Made by a program: the position numbers and the translations under genes
Origin: an uncultured bacterium
GTDB lineage: Bacteria; Gemmatimonadota; Gemmatimonadetes; Longimicrobiales; RSA9
DNA length: 20,670 nt
Direction: 5' to 3'
NCBI GenBank assembly: GCA_937889645.1
Contig: CALBZE010000050.1
Span: 1 to 20,670, forward strand
Part shown: one piece after another, positions 7,860-16,051 of the stretch
Position numbering within the stretch: position 1 is the stretch's first letter
Layout of the letters: each line of letters starts with the position of its first letter
The notes under the pieces: generated by a model
Seen by the model: only the letters and a program-made list of their open reading frames with translations
Told to the model about the DNA's origin: nothing
Databases searched by the model: none

Positions 7860-9212
7860 TCAGGGTCGCAGCTCGTAATTCACGATCATCCGCCCCACTT
7901 CCGGGTCGACGACGATGATCGAGACGACGTCGCCGTCCGCCTCGTTCACGGCGGCGACGAACTCCTCGATGGTCGAGACCTCGCGGCGGTTCACCTGCAC
8001 GATCTGCTGACCCGGCCGGATCCCGGCCCGCGCCGCGGCCGAGAACGGGTGCACCGAGGCGACGACGAGGCGCCCGCCGTCGACCGCGAGCGAGAAACCG
8101 ACGCGCGTCGGACCCTCGAGCGGCGGCGATGGCTCCGGCTTCACGCCGGACCGGATCAGCCCCAGCTCGACCGGCACGCGCACGGCCGTTCCATAACGGA
8201 TCACGTCGACCGGGACCGTCGCGCCCGGCTCCAGCGCCGCGAGCGCGGCCTGCAGGTCGCTCACCGTCGCGACCGGCCGGTCCGCGATCCCGACGATCAC
8301 GTCGCCGAGCTGGATCCCCGATTTCGCCGCCGGGCTGATCGGCTCGAGACTCACGACCTCCGCGCCCTGCGCCGTCTCCAGCCCGTAGACCTTCGCGTCC
8401 GCGGCGTCGACGTTGTTCAGCAGCACGCCCAGATACGCGCGGCGCACGTGGCCGTGCTCGATTAGCTGCGCCGCCGCCCGCCGCGCCAGGTTGATCGGGA
8501 CGGCGAAGCCGTACCCCGCGAAGAACCCCGTCGGGCTCGCGATCGCCGTGTTGATCCCCACCACCTCTCCCGCCAGGTTGACCAGCGGCCCGCCCGAGTT
8601 CCCCGGGTTGATCGCCGCATCCGTCTGGATGAAGTGCTCGAGCGGCGCCGTCCGCTGCTGCCCGTTCAGGATTCCGATCGCGCGCCCCGTCGCGCTGACC
8701 ACGCCGGCGGTCACGCTGAACTGCAGTCCGAGTGGGCTGCCGAGCGCGAGCACCCAGTCGCCGAGCCGCAGCCGGTCCGAATCCCCGAGCCGCGCGACGG
8801 GCAGACCGGTCGCATCGATCTTCAGCACCGCCACGTCCGTGCTCGGGTCCCGGGCGACGACCCGCGCCTCGAACTGCCGCCGGTCGTGTAGCATGACCGA
8901 CACCCGGTCGGCCTGCTGCACCACGTGGTCCGAGGTCAGGATGTAGCCGTCCTCCGAGACGATGACCCCCGACCCCGCGCCGTGCGCCGGCGACGGCTCC
9001 GGCGCCGCGTCCGGCATCAGCCCGAACAGCCCGCCCATGCGCCCGGGCCGCGCCTCGACCTGGATGTAGACGACCGCCGGCAACACCGCCTCGACCGCCT
9101 GGTGGAACGTCTGGCTGGACGGCGCCCGCGCCGCGATCTCGTCCGGCTCCTCGCGGCAGCCGGCGGCCAGGCCGGCGATGAGGCAGATCCATGCGATGTT
9201 GTGCTGCGACAT
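7860..9212 (-). CDS. HtrA/Deg-type serine protease lipoprotein with two PDZ domains
   Basis: A 450-aa S1C-family periplasmic protease that degrades or refolds damaged envelope proteins. The N-terminus is a lipoprotein signal with lipobox LAAGC (Cys19), so the protein is likely membrane-tethered, unlike soluble E. coli DegP. The catalytic triad is intact: TSDHVV (H96), STDVAVLKI (D126) and NPGNSGGPL (S206). PDZ1 covers about 265-355 (YLGVLLNN to the SGIQLGDVI region) and PDZ2 about 365-450 (AGIRPGQQIVQVNRREV). ATG 9212 was chosen because it starts the lipoprotein signal directly; an in-frame TTG six codons upstream only adds residues in front of it. The Shine-Dalgarno is poor. The gene is transcribed away from the efflux operon across a 485-bp spacer filled with G-rich repeats. 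Family identity is secure; whether it corresponds to DegP, DegQ or DegS is not decided. Confidence 0.94.
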   Translation of the reverse strand: MSQHNIAWICLIAGLAAGCREEPDEIAARAPSSQTFHQAVEAVLPAVVYIQVEARPGRMGGLFGLMPDAAPEPSPAHGAGSGVIVSEDGYILTSDHVVQQADRVSVMLHDRRQFEARVVARDPSTDVAVLKIDATGLPVARLGDSDRLRLGDWVLALGSPLGLQFSVTAGVVSATGRAIGILNGQQRTAPLEHFIQTDAAINPGNSGGPLVNLAGEVVGINTAIASPTGFFAGYGFAVPINLARRAAAQLIEHGHVRRAYLGVLLNNVDAADAKVYGLETAQGAEVVSLEPISPAAKSGIQLGDVIVGIADRPVATVSDLQAALAALEPGATVPVDVIRYGTAVRVPVELGLIRSGVKPEPSPPLEGPTRVGFSLAVDGGRLVVASVHPFSAAARAGIRPGQQIVQVNRREVSTIEEFVAAVNEADGDVVSIIVVDPEVGRMIVNYELRP

Positions 9213-9246
9213 GGTGGGCGAGCGGTGCAAGTTGTGTGCGTGGGGA

Positions 9247-9410
9247 GGGCCTAGGGCATAGGGCTCGGGGCCTAGGGCTCGGGGCCTGGGGCCTAGGGCA
9301 TAGGGCTCGGGGCATAGGGCTCGGGGCCTAGGGCTCGGGGCCTGGGGCTCGGGGCCTGGGGCTCGGGGCCTGGGGCTTAGGGCCTAGGGCTCGGGGCCTG
9401 GGGCTCGGGG
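9247..9410 (+). repeat. Tandem array of about 23 heptamers GGGCNNR (G-quadruplex-prone)
   Basis: From 9247 the sequence reads as 23 consecutive 7-bp units plus a final GGG. Units are GGGCCTA, GGGCCTG, GGGCTCG, GGGCATA and GGGCTTA. Every unit starts with GGGC, and only the last three bases vary. The + strand thus has a run of three or more G every 7 bases with 4-nt loops, a canonical G-quadruplex pattern. The period is not a multiple of 3, and reading frames across it are low-complexity, so it is not coding. It lies directly upstream of the HtrA-like gene. Confidence 0.95.
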
Positions 9411-9438
9411 TGCAGGGTGGCGAAGCGGCACGAATGCC

Positions 9439-9487
9439 TGAGCCCTGAGCCCTGAGCCCTGAGCCCTGAGCCCTGAGCCCTAGGCCC
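9439..9487 (-). repeat. Opposed array of seven heptamers (six TGAGCCC plus one TAGGCCC)
   Basis: Six exact copies of TGAGCCC (9439-9480) and one TAGGCCC (9481-9487). Read on the minus strand these are GGGCTCA and GGGCCTA, the same GGGCNNR family as the array at 9247-9410 but inverted. A 28-bp non-repetitive spacer (9411-9438) separates the two. The arrays could pair as a large imperfect cruciform or form G-quadruplexes on opposite strands. Confidence 0.93.
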
Positions 9488-9488
9488 C

Positions 9489-9536
9489 GGGGGGCGGGGT
9501 GGCGGGGCGGAAGGGGGCGGGGAGAGGGGGGCGGCC
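9489..9536 (+). repeat. G-rich low-complexity tract
   Basis: Runs of 4 to 6 G separated by one to a few bases (GGGGGGCGGGGT, GGCGGGGCGG, AAGGGGGCGG, AGAGGGGGGCGG). This tract adjoins the heptamer arrays and again has four or more G-runs on the + strand. It is non-coding; together with the arrays it fills most of the 9213-9697 divergent spacer. Confidence 0.85.
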
Positions 9537-9635
9537 GGGCGACCACCATGAAACCCCACGACAGCAACCGCCGTAGGTGGCGCGTCGGTCGAGGGGTGCC
9601 CGGCCAACGGGACCGCACAACCCATGACCTTGCAC

Positions 9636-9649
9636 CGCACCAACGTGCG
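9636..9649. promoter_or_regulatory. Small inverted repeat upstream of the efflux operon
   Basis: CGCAC (9636-9640), CAAC, GTGCG (9645-9649): perfect 5-bp arms about 50 bp before the adaptor start. It overlaps the area where the operon promoter should lie. I could not pick a convincing -10/-35 pair there. It may be an operator, but arms this short can occur by chance. Confidence 0.3.
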
Positions 9650-9697
9650 AACACCACTTATCGGTGAATCAACCGTAGCTCACCACGGAGCCCACGA

Positions 9698-10789
9698 ATG
9701 AAGCGAGCCACGAAGATGGTACTCGGCGCGGTCGTCGGCGTCGGCCTGGTCGGCAGCGCCGTGTACCTACGGGATTCGGACGGCGCGACGACCACCGCGC
9801 CGACCGTCGAGGTGAAACGCATGGAGCTCGTCGACCGCGCGCTCGCGATCGGCACGATCGAGCCGGAGGTCGAGATCAGCGTCAAATCGAAGGTCTCGGG
9901 CGTGGTCCGGCACCGATACGCCGACGTCGGCGACTTCGTCCGCGCCGGCGACCCGCTCCTCGAGATCCGCCCCGACCCGACGCCGCTCGAACTCGTCGAG
10001 GCTCGCCGCCAGCTGGAACTCCGGGAGATCGAGCTCGACAACCTGCGCCGCGAGCTCGCGCGGCAGCGTGAGCTCAAGGAGCGCGGCCTGGTCTCGGAGC
10101 AGGAGTTCGAGGCCACGAACCGCAGGTTCGCGGAGGCGGAGGTCCAGCTCCAGATCGCGCGCGAACGCCTCGCGCTCCTCGAGCAGGGCAAGGTCACCAT
10201 CGCCGACACCCGCATCGAGACCGTCGTCAAGTCCCCGATCGACGGCTTCATCCTCGAGAAGATGGTCGAGATCGGCGACCCCGTCGTGCCGCTCAGCAGC
10301 TACCAGGAAGGCACGGTCCTCATGACCATGGCCAACATGAACGACCTGATCTTCCGCGGCACCGTCGACGAGATCGACGTCGGGCGGCTGGCCGAGGGGA
10401 TGCCGGTCGTGATCCGCGTCGGCGCGCTGCCGAACGCGGAGATCCACGGCGTCGTCGACAAGATCTCGCTCAAGGCGAAGAAGCAGGATAACGCGACGAC
10501 CTTCCCGATCGAGATCCGCCTCACCGACACCGGCGGCGCCACGCTGCGCGCGGGCTACAGCGCGAACGCCGAGATCATCATCGAGCGGCGCGAGAACGCG
10601 CTCGCCATCCCGGAGCGCGTCGTCACCTTCGAGAACGGCAGCGCCTGGGTCAACGTGCTCCGCGCCGACGGCACCACGGAGAAGCGCGAGATCCAGACGG
10701 GCCTGAGTGACGCGATCAACATCGAGGTCGTCTCCGGGCTCGCGGAGGGGGAGCGGGTCCTCGAGAAGCCGGCGCGCACCATCGGCTGA
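9698..10789 (+). CDS. HlyD/MacA-type efflux periplasmic adaptor
   Basis: A 363-aa membrane-fusion protein that links inner-membrane transporters to an outer-membrane channel or delivers substrate to them. One N-terminal membrane helix (about 7-24) anchors it. The split barrel-sandwich (lipoyl-like) halves are at about 58-95 (SGVVRHRYADVGDFVRAGDPLLEI) and 172-200 (VKSPIDGFILEKMVEIGDPV). Between them is an alpha-helical hairpin rich in Glu, Arg and Leu (about 96-165). A beta-barrel (about 215-290) and membrane-proximal domain (about 295-360, ending GLAEGERVLEKP) follow. GGAG (9687-9690) sits 7 nt before ATG 9698, supporting this start. The gene is first of a three-gene operon, 12 bp ahead of the first permease. 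It is MacA-like rather than RND-type, given its MacB-like partners. Confidence 0.93.
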   Translation: MKRATKMVLGAVVGVGLVGSAVYLRDSDGATTTAPTVEVKRMELVDRALAIGTIEPEVEISVKSKVSGVVRHRYADVGDFVRAGDPLLEIRPDPTPLELVEARRQLELREIELDNLRRELARQRELKERGLVSEQEFEATNRRFAEAEVQLQIARERLALLEQGKVTIADTRIETVVKSPIDGFILEKMVEIGDPVVPLSSYQEGTVLMTMANMNDLIFRGTVDEIDVGRLAEGMPVVIRVGALPNAEIHGVVDKISLKAKKQDNATTFPIEIRLTDTGGATLRAGYSANAEIIIERRENALAIPERVVTFENGSAWVNVLRADGTTEKREIQTGLSDAINIEVVSGLAEGERVLEKPARTIG

Positions 10790-10801
10790 GCGGTCGGGCC
10801 C

Positions 10802-12031
10802 ATGCGCATCGCAAACCTGATCCGGCAGTTCCTGGACGACCTCGCCGCCCAGCGGCTGCGCACCACGCTCACCATCTTGGGGATCACGTGGGGCACCGTC
10901 GCGGTCGTCGTGCTCCTCGCCTTCGGCACGGGGCTCGAAAAGCACATGATCACCGAGGCCAAGGGGATCGGCGACGGGATCGCGATCGTCTTCCCGGGCC
11001 GCACGATCCGCGCGTACCAGGGGTTCGGCGAAGGACGCGCGATCCGGCTCAAGGCGGACGACGCCGAGATCCTCGCCCGCGAGATCCCGGAGATCACGGC
11101 GGTCAGCCCGGAGTACGGCCGGTGGCTTCCCACTCGCAACGGGACGAAGGTCACCAACACCTACATCACCGGCGTCGTGCCCGTGTACGGCGAGATGCGC
11201 AACATCATCCCGGAGCCGGGCGGGCGCTTCCTCAACCCGATCGACGTCGAGCAGCGCCGTCGCGTCGCCGTCCTGGGCGACGAGGTCAAGCGCACCCTCT
11301 TCGGCGACGAGGACGCGGTCGGCAGATCCATCTTCATCGGCGACACGCCGTTCCTGGTGATCGGCGTGATGCAGAAGAAAAAGCAGAGCTCGTCGTACAA
11401 CACGCGGGACCAGAACCGGATCTTCATCCCGGCGAGCACGCACGAGGCGCTGCTCGGCTCGCGCTACGTGAACAACCTGGTCTACAAGGCCGCGACGCCG
11501 GCGGACGCGGGGCACGTGCGCGAGCGGGTCTACCAGGTCCTCGGGCGACGCTACGCCTTCGACCCCAAGGACCACGGCGCGATCTCGATCTGGGACACCA
11601 CGCTGACGCTGAAGGTCTTCAACGACATTTTCTTCGGGTTCAAGCTCTTCCTCGCGGTCGTCGGGTGCTTCACGCTGACGGTCGGCGGGATCGGGGTCGC
11701 GAACATCATGTACATCGTCGTCCGCGAGCGGACGCGCGAGATCGGGATCAAGCGCTCGATCGGCGCGCGACGCCGCGACATCATGCTGCAATTCCTCTTC
11801 GAGGCGTCGTTGATCGTGGCCGCCGGCGCGCTCCTCGGCCTCCTCGTCTCTTTCACCCTGGTCGGGCTGATCGGGATGCTGCCGATCCAGGAGTACGTGG
11901 GCCGTGCGGAGATCTCGCCTTCCGTGCTCGGTGCGACGATCGCGCTCCTCGGCGCGATCGCGGGGCTGGCCGGGATGTTCCCGGCGCGGCGGGCGGCCAA
12001 CCTCGACGTCGTGGAGTGCCTCAGGACATGA
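10802..12031 (+). CDS. FtsX/MacB-type ABC transporter permease (first of a tandem pair)
   Basis: A 409-aa permease lacking a nucleotide-binding domain. One membrane helix at about 22-44 is followed by a large extracytoplasmic MacB-PCD domain (about 48-270). Three helices follow at about 276-306, 330-360 and 373-394. FtsX signatures are VGGIGVANIMY followed by VVRERTREIGIKRSIGARR (about 294-325), and the terminal FPARRAANLDVVECLRT. Such permeases transmit ATP-driven motion to periplasmic work: antibiotic, peptide or lipoprotein export, or envelope remodelling. The gene starts 12 bp after the adaptor, and its TGA overlaps the next gene's ATG (ATGA). It is clearly paralogous to the next gene. 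No Walker motifs occur here or in neighbouring genes, so the ATPase must be encoded elsewhere. Substrate unknown. Confidence 0.93.
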   Translation: MRIANLIRQFLDDLAAQRLRTTLTILGITWGTVAVVVLLAFGTGLEKHMITEAKGIGDGIAIVFPGRTIRAYQGFGEGRAIRLKADDAEILAREIPEITAVSPEYGRWLPTRNGTKVTNTYITGVVPVYGEMRNIIPEPGGRFLNPIDVEQRRRVAVLGDEVKRTLFGDEDAVGRSIFIGDTPFLVIGVMQKKKQSSSYNTRDQNRIFIPASTHEALLGSRYVNNLVYKAATPADAGHVRERVYQVLGRRYAFDPKDHGAISIWDTTLTLKVFNDIFFGFKLFLAVVGCFTLTVGGIGVANIMYIVVRERTREIGIKRSIGARRRDIMLQFLFEASLIVAAGALLGLLVSFTLVGLIGMLPIQEYVGRAEISPSVLGATIALLGAIAGLAGMFPARRAANLDVVECLRT

Positions 12032-13269
12032 TCAAGATCCTGCTGCAGGAATTCTGGGGCGACCTCAAGTCGCAGAAGACGCGTGCGATCCTCACGACCT
12101 TCGCGGTCACGTGGGGCACGCTCGCGATCGTGCTGATGCTGGCCTTCGGCGAGGGCGTGAAGCGGGGGATCGTGGACGGGCTGCGCGGGGCCGGCCAGGG
12201 GATGTTCATGGTCTACGGCGGCGAGACGCGCATTCCGTACGAAGGGCTCCCGACGGGGCGCCCGATCCGGCTGACCGAGGACGACATGGCGCTGATCCGG
12301 CGCTCGATCCCCGAGGTCGACCTCGTCGCCGTCTCGTACGGCCGATCGGTCACGCTCGAGGCCGGCTCCAACCGGGCCCGCACCTACATGGAGGGCGTGA
12401 GCCCCGAGTTCGCCGCGATGCGGACCGTGTTTCCCGCTCGCGGCGGCCGATTCCTGAACGCGAAGGACATCGCCGAACGCCGGCGTGTCGTCTTCCTGGG
12501 CGACTCGATCGCCGCGCGCCTGTTCGGCGGCGAGCCGGCCGTGGGCCAAACGGTCTACATCGACGACGTCCCGTTCACCGTCGTCGGCGTCATGGAGCCG
12601 AAGTTCCAGACGAGCATGAACAACGGCCCGGACGCCGACCGCGCGATCATCCCGGCGTCGACGTTCCGGACGCTGTACGGGAATCGGTACGTGAACCACA
12701 TCCTCGTGCACCCGCGCGACGTGCTCGTCGCGGAACGGGTGAAGCAGCGGCTGTACGAAGTGCTTGGCCGGCGCCACAAGTTCGACCCGAACGACCAAAC
12801 GGCGCTGAGCATGTGGGACTTCATCGAGGAGGAGCGCTTCAGCCGCAACCTCGGGCTGGGGATCCAGATCTTCCTCGGCATCGTCGGCGGGCTGACGCTG
12901 ATCGTCGCGGGCGTCGGCGTGGCGAACATCATGTACGTCGTCGTGCGGGAGCGCACGCGCGAGATCGGGATCAAGCTCGCGATCGGCGCGCGGCGGCGTC
13001 ACATCGTCGCCCAGTTCCTCTTCGAGGCGCTGCTCCTCGCGCTGAGCGGCGGCACGATCGGGTTGTTGGTGGCCACCTCGATCATCCTATTCGTCGACAG
13101 CCTGCCGAACACGAACGAGGCGATGGTCTTCCTGCTGAACCCGAAGCTGTCCTGGCCGATCGGGCTCACGACGGTCGCGGTCCTGACGCTGATCGGCCTC
13201 GCCGCCGGCGTGTTCCCGGCCCGCAAGGCCGCGGCGCTCGATCCGGTGGAGTCGTTGCGGTACGAGTGA
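12028..13269 (+). CDS. FtsX/MacB-type ABC transporter permease (second of a tandem pair)
   Basis: A 413-aa paralogue of the preceding permease with the same layout: N-terminal helix (about 20-42), extracytoplasmic MacB-PCD domain, then three C-terminal helices. Signatures are GVGVANIMYVVVRERTREI, GIKLAIGARRRHI and the terminal FPARKAAALDPVESLRYE. ATG 12028 overlaps the upstream TGA by 4 bp, which implies translational coupling. A longer open frame runs back to 10888, but its first part is only the out-of-frame shadow of the first permease. A tandem permease pair suggests a heterodimer, or two half-units served by one ATPase. The gene ends at 13269 and a perfect hairpin begins at the next base. 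Its neighbour downstream is convergent. Confidence 0.92.
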   Translation: MIKILLQEFWGDLKSQKTRAILTTFAVTWGTLAIVLMLAFGEGVKRGIVDGLRGAGQGMFMVYGGETRIPYEGLPTGRPIRLTEDDMALIRRSIPEVDLVAVSYGRSVTLEAGSNRARTYMEGVSPEFAAMRTVFPARGGRFLNAKDIAERRRVVFLGDSIAARLFGGEPAVGQTVYIDDVPFTVVGVMEPKFQTSMNNGPDADRAIIPASTFRTLYGNRYVNHILVHPRDVLVAERVKQRLYEVLGRRHKFDPNDQTALSMWDFIEEERFSRNLGLGIQIFLGIVGGLTLIVAGVGVANIMYVVVRERTREIGIKLAIGARRRHIVAQFLFEALLLALSGGTIGLLVATSIILFVDSLPNTNEAMVFLLNPKLSWPIGLTTVAVLTLIGLAAGVFPARKAAALDPVESLRYE

Positions 13270-13294
13270 GGGCGGGCCCGAGCCGGGCCCGCCC
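13270..13294. terminator. Perfect 10-bp GC hairpin directly after the permease stop
   Basis: GGGCGGGCCC (13270-13279), loop GAGCC, GGGCCCGCCC (13285-13294). It starts on the base after TGA. There is no U-run on either strand, so it is an atypical terminator that could work in both directions between the convergent permease and DUF5916 genes. Confidence 0.65.
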
Positions 13295-13306
13295 ACGCAC
13301 CCGGTT

Positions 13307-13334
13307 GGCGCGGCACCGGCGGACGGGCCGCGCC
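13307..13334. terminator. Second perfect hairpin between the convergent genes
   Basis: GGCGCGGC (13307-13314), 12-nt loop, GCCGCGCC (13327-13334). It lies just past the DUF5916 TAG on the minus strand and probably ends that transcript. It has no U-tract. Confidence 0.55.
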
Positions 13335-14593
13335 GCCGACCGCTACCAGTTGAGCCAGTAGCTCACCTTCACCATGAACACGTTGGTCACGGGGGTGAGG
13401 TAGTCGTCGTCGCGGTTGAAGAGCCGGCCGAAGTCGCGGCCCAGGTCGAACCGCTCGCCCGTGAGGCCGTCGCCCGAGAGGGTGGCGGTGCGGCTCTGGC
13501 TCCAGACCAGGTACAGCGTCGACCCGGGGCGGTACTCCCAGCGGAGCACGGCGTTGCCGCGCATCTCCTTGAAGTTGAAGTCCGGGTTCGCGAAGGCGAG
13601 GTCGCCGGAGCCGTCGCCGTCGAGGTCGGCGTGGTAGGTCGCGGCCGCCTCGTCGTACGTCAGGTCCAGCAGCTCGAAGCGGTCGGCGAACTTCTCGGCC
13701 CGCGGGTTCGCGACGCGGCGGAAGTTGCGGTACTCGCCGCCGCTGATGAACGGCTGGGCGTAGAACTCGAACGACAGCGTCGGGCTGAGCGTCAGGTTCA
13801 CGCGCGTGGTCATGCTGAACGTGGTCTGGTCGAGCTCGCCCACCAGGTAGTGCCGCTCGCCGTCGGCCAGGGGCTGCCCCACGTACTGCCAGCTCGGACG
13901 ATTGCGTACGACCTGCGGCCCGAACGAGAAGTTGAGCGAGGCCGACGGCCGCACGTTGAGATTCATCCACACGCCGTTGTCTTTGCCGTCGCCGTCGAAC
14001 TCCATGCCGCCCCAGGTGCCGATACCCCACGAGACCGGCTTGCGATTGTCCCCCTCGAGCCAGAACTCGTAGCGCAGCGACATCGGCCGCATGACGGCGG
14101 GGCCGCCGCGGAGCGCGACCGTGTTCAGCACGGCCGGCCGCCACCCCATCCACCAACCACCGCTCCAGAAGTTCGTGAACTGCGCGTTGGCGAAGTTCCC
14201 GATCTGGGCCCAGTTGTACTCGCCGCCCGTGGTCCACCCGATCGAAGGATTGATCCCGATGGAGAAGTTGCGGAAGATCGAGACCGGCTCGAACTGGTGG
14301 TAGCGCAGGTTGGCGAAGAAGAGCGACATGTCCGCGTCGTCCTGGAAGCCGAGGTCGTTGATCTCGAAGCCCGGCGTGCGGACGTGCCCGCCGAACCCGC
14401 CGCGGACGTTGCCGCCGATCTTCCACAAGCCGAAGCTGGCGACTGCGCCCGTGAGCGACGTGCGCGTCGGATCGAGCTCCACGTGCTCCGCGTCCGGCCG
14501 GTGGAAGTACCGCGCGGGCGAGCGCTGGAGGCGCTCGATCGCCGCCTCGCTGCCGCGGACGTGGCTCCCGGCGACGTACCCGCTCGCCTCCCA

Positions 14594-14596
14594 CTA
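14594..14596 (-). other. In-frame amber codon 479 of the DUF5916 frame
   Basis: The frame reads HRFADG-TAG-WEASGYVAGSHVRGSE. The family continues through this point with a charged or polar residue, so a sense codon such as GAG, AAG or CAG has probably changed by one base. Confidence 0.85.
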
Positions 14597-15835
14597 GCCG
14601 TCCGCGAAGCGGTGCCGGCCGCGCACCCCCGCGGCGTACGCGGACGACGGGAGGAACTCGAACGCGCCGTCGCCGCCCAGCCGGCGGTGCGTCGCGGTGA
14701 AGAGCATCCCGACCGTACTCATGCCGCGGCGGAAATCGCGCGCCAGGCTCCCGACCATGTAGTTCGTCATCGGCTCGACGGGCGTTTCCACGACCTGGCC
14801 GTCCGGTTCCGCTACGCGCGCCCGCTCCTCCGCCGTCACGGCGTCCAGGAACCCGATCGTCCACCCGCTCGACGTCTTCCCCGACAGCTTCGCCGCGCCG
14901 AGGATCGTGGTCACGTCCGGCCGGTCGACGTACCCACCGCCGACGCCTCGCTGCGGCGCGCGGCCGATCCGTCGCGAGTAGAACAGCCCCTCGCCCGACC
15001 CGTCGTCCACACCGACGCCGAACTCGAAGATGTTCGAGCCCTCCTTGAAGAACGGGCGCTTCTCCGGGTAGAACGTCTCGAACGCCGACAGGTTGAGGAC
15101 CGACGCGTCCGCCTCGACCTGGCCGAAGTCCGGGTTGATCGTGGCCGAGAGCGTCAGGTTGGAGGTGATCCCGTAGCGCAGGTCGACGCCGACGTTCCCC
15201 AGCGGGTCGTTCGCGTCGTAGAACGGATTGGCGGCGTCGCCCGGCGCGCGGGTCAGCCCGCCGACCGCGTACGGCAGCAGCTCGAGGCGACGAGTCGCGC
15301 CGAGCCCGGAGAGGCCGTGCAGTTCTCCGGCCTGCGAGACGAAGGCGCCCGCGTCGGGGAGGATCGGCGACCACCACGCCGACTCGCCTTTGCTCGCGAC
15401 CTCGTGGCCGAAGTTGATCCCCCAGACCAGCGCGCCGCCATCGTTCCCGCTGTAGCGGAGCTGCGAGAGCGGGATGCGGAACTCCGCGGTCCAGCCGAGC
15501 GAGTCGACGGCGGTGGCCACGTCCCACACCGCGTCCCAGTTCAGGTCCTCGCTGTAGTCGTCGAAGTGCAGGACGTCCTTCTTCGTCCCGCGCGGCGTGA
15601 CCGAGAATCGGAAGCCGGTGCGCCGGTCGTTGTAGCTGTCGATCATGACGTGCGCCCAGTCGGTGTACACGCCGGACGCATCGCGGCGGGCGAGCTGCGA
15701 GACCACGGAGTCGGGGTGGGTGTATATCCGCATCCCCACGTAGATCGCGGAAGCGTCGTAGACGACGCGCGCCTCCACCCGTCTGGTGCTCGGCGCGCCC
15801 GGGTTGGGCCGCATCTGGACGAAACCCGTGGCCGG

Positions 15836-15838
15836 CTA
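15836..15838 (-). other. In-frame amber codon 65 of the DUF5916 frame
   Basis: The frame reads DDPAWQLA-TAG-PATGFVQMRPNPGAP. Related proteins commonly have Glu or another residue between the WxxA and PATGFVQ segments. One change, for example GAG to TAG, would explain it. Confidence 0.85.
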
Positions 15839-16034
15839 GGCGAGCTGCCAGGCGGGATCGTCGAGCACGCCGTCCAGCCGTGGCGGCTCGGCCCGTATCG
15901 CGCGCGCCTCGACCCGTTTCACCACCGACCGCACCGACGCGTCGTCGTCGTCAGGCGCGCGCTGTGCCTGCACCCCTGCCGGCCAGACCAGGCCGACCGA
16001 CGCGAACAAGACCACCCACCCGTAACGCATGGTA

Positions 16035-16039
16035 CCTCC
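16035..16039 (-). promoter_or_regulatory. Strong Shine-Dalgarno fixing the DUF5916 start
   Basis: GGAGG on the minus strand, 4 nt before ATG 16030. It selects this start over the longer in-frame extension to 16219, which would place 63 residues ahead of the signal peptide. Confidence 0.75.
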
Positions 16040-16051
16040 GTGAGATCGACA

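Larger units (their letters stand above)
13343..16030 (-). pseudogene. DUF5916 / CBM9-like outer-membrane beta-barrel protein, interrupted by two in-frame TAG codons
   Basis: From ATG 16030 to TAG 13343 there is one reading frame of 896 codons, interrupted only by TAG at codon 65 (15836-15838) and codon 479 (14594-14596). There is no frameshift. Residues 1-22 are a signal peptide ending VQAQ. About 50-215 is the carbohydrate-binding family-9-like domain (PPRLDGVLDDPAWQLA, then YDASAIYVGMRIY, EFRIPLSQLRY). About 225-895 is the DUF5916 barrel, with INPDFGQVEAD, FYPEKRPFFKEGS and RRIGRAP motifs. The protein ends KVSYWLNW; a terminal aromatic residue is typical of outer-membrane barrels. Sequence on both sides of each TAG still fits the family. 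A strong GGAGG lies 4 nt before ATG 16030. Intact members are thought to sit in the outer membrane; their ligand is not established. TAG ends four genes here, including this one, so the inner ambers most likely make it a recent pseudogene. An assembly error or read-through is possible. Pieces without the TAGs would be 14594-15814 and 13343-14482. Confidence 0.85.

Noticed and set aside
9247..9487. Heptamer arrays as a CRISPR array or as repeat-peptide coding sequence
   Set aside because: The 7-bp period with no spacers is not CRISPR. Frames through it give drifting low-complexity peptides with no start signal.
10888..13269. A 793-codon frame suggesting a fused larger permease
   Set aside because: Its first 380 codons are the out-of-frame shadow of the first permease. 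The real second permease starts at ATG 12028 with a 4-bp overlap.
13343..16030. Genome-wide TAG reassignment, based on the two ambers
   Set aside because: TAG is the natural terminator of four genes in the window, including the end of this same gene. The SARP-like frame would otherwise run on well past its family-like end.
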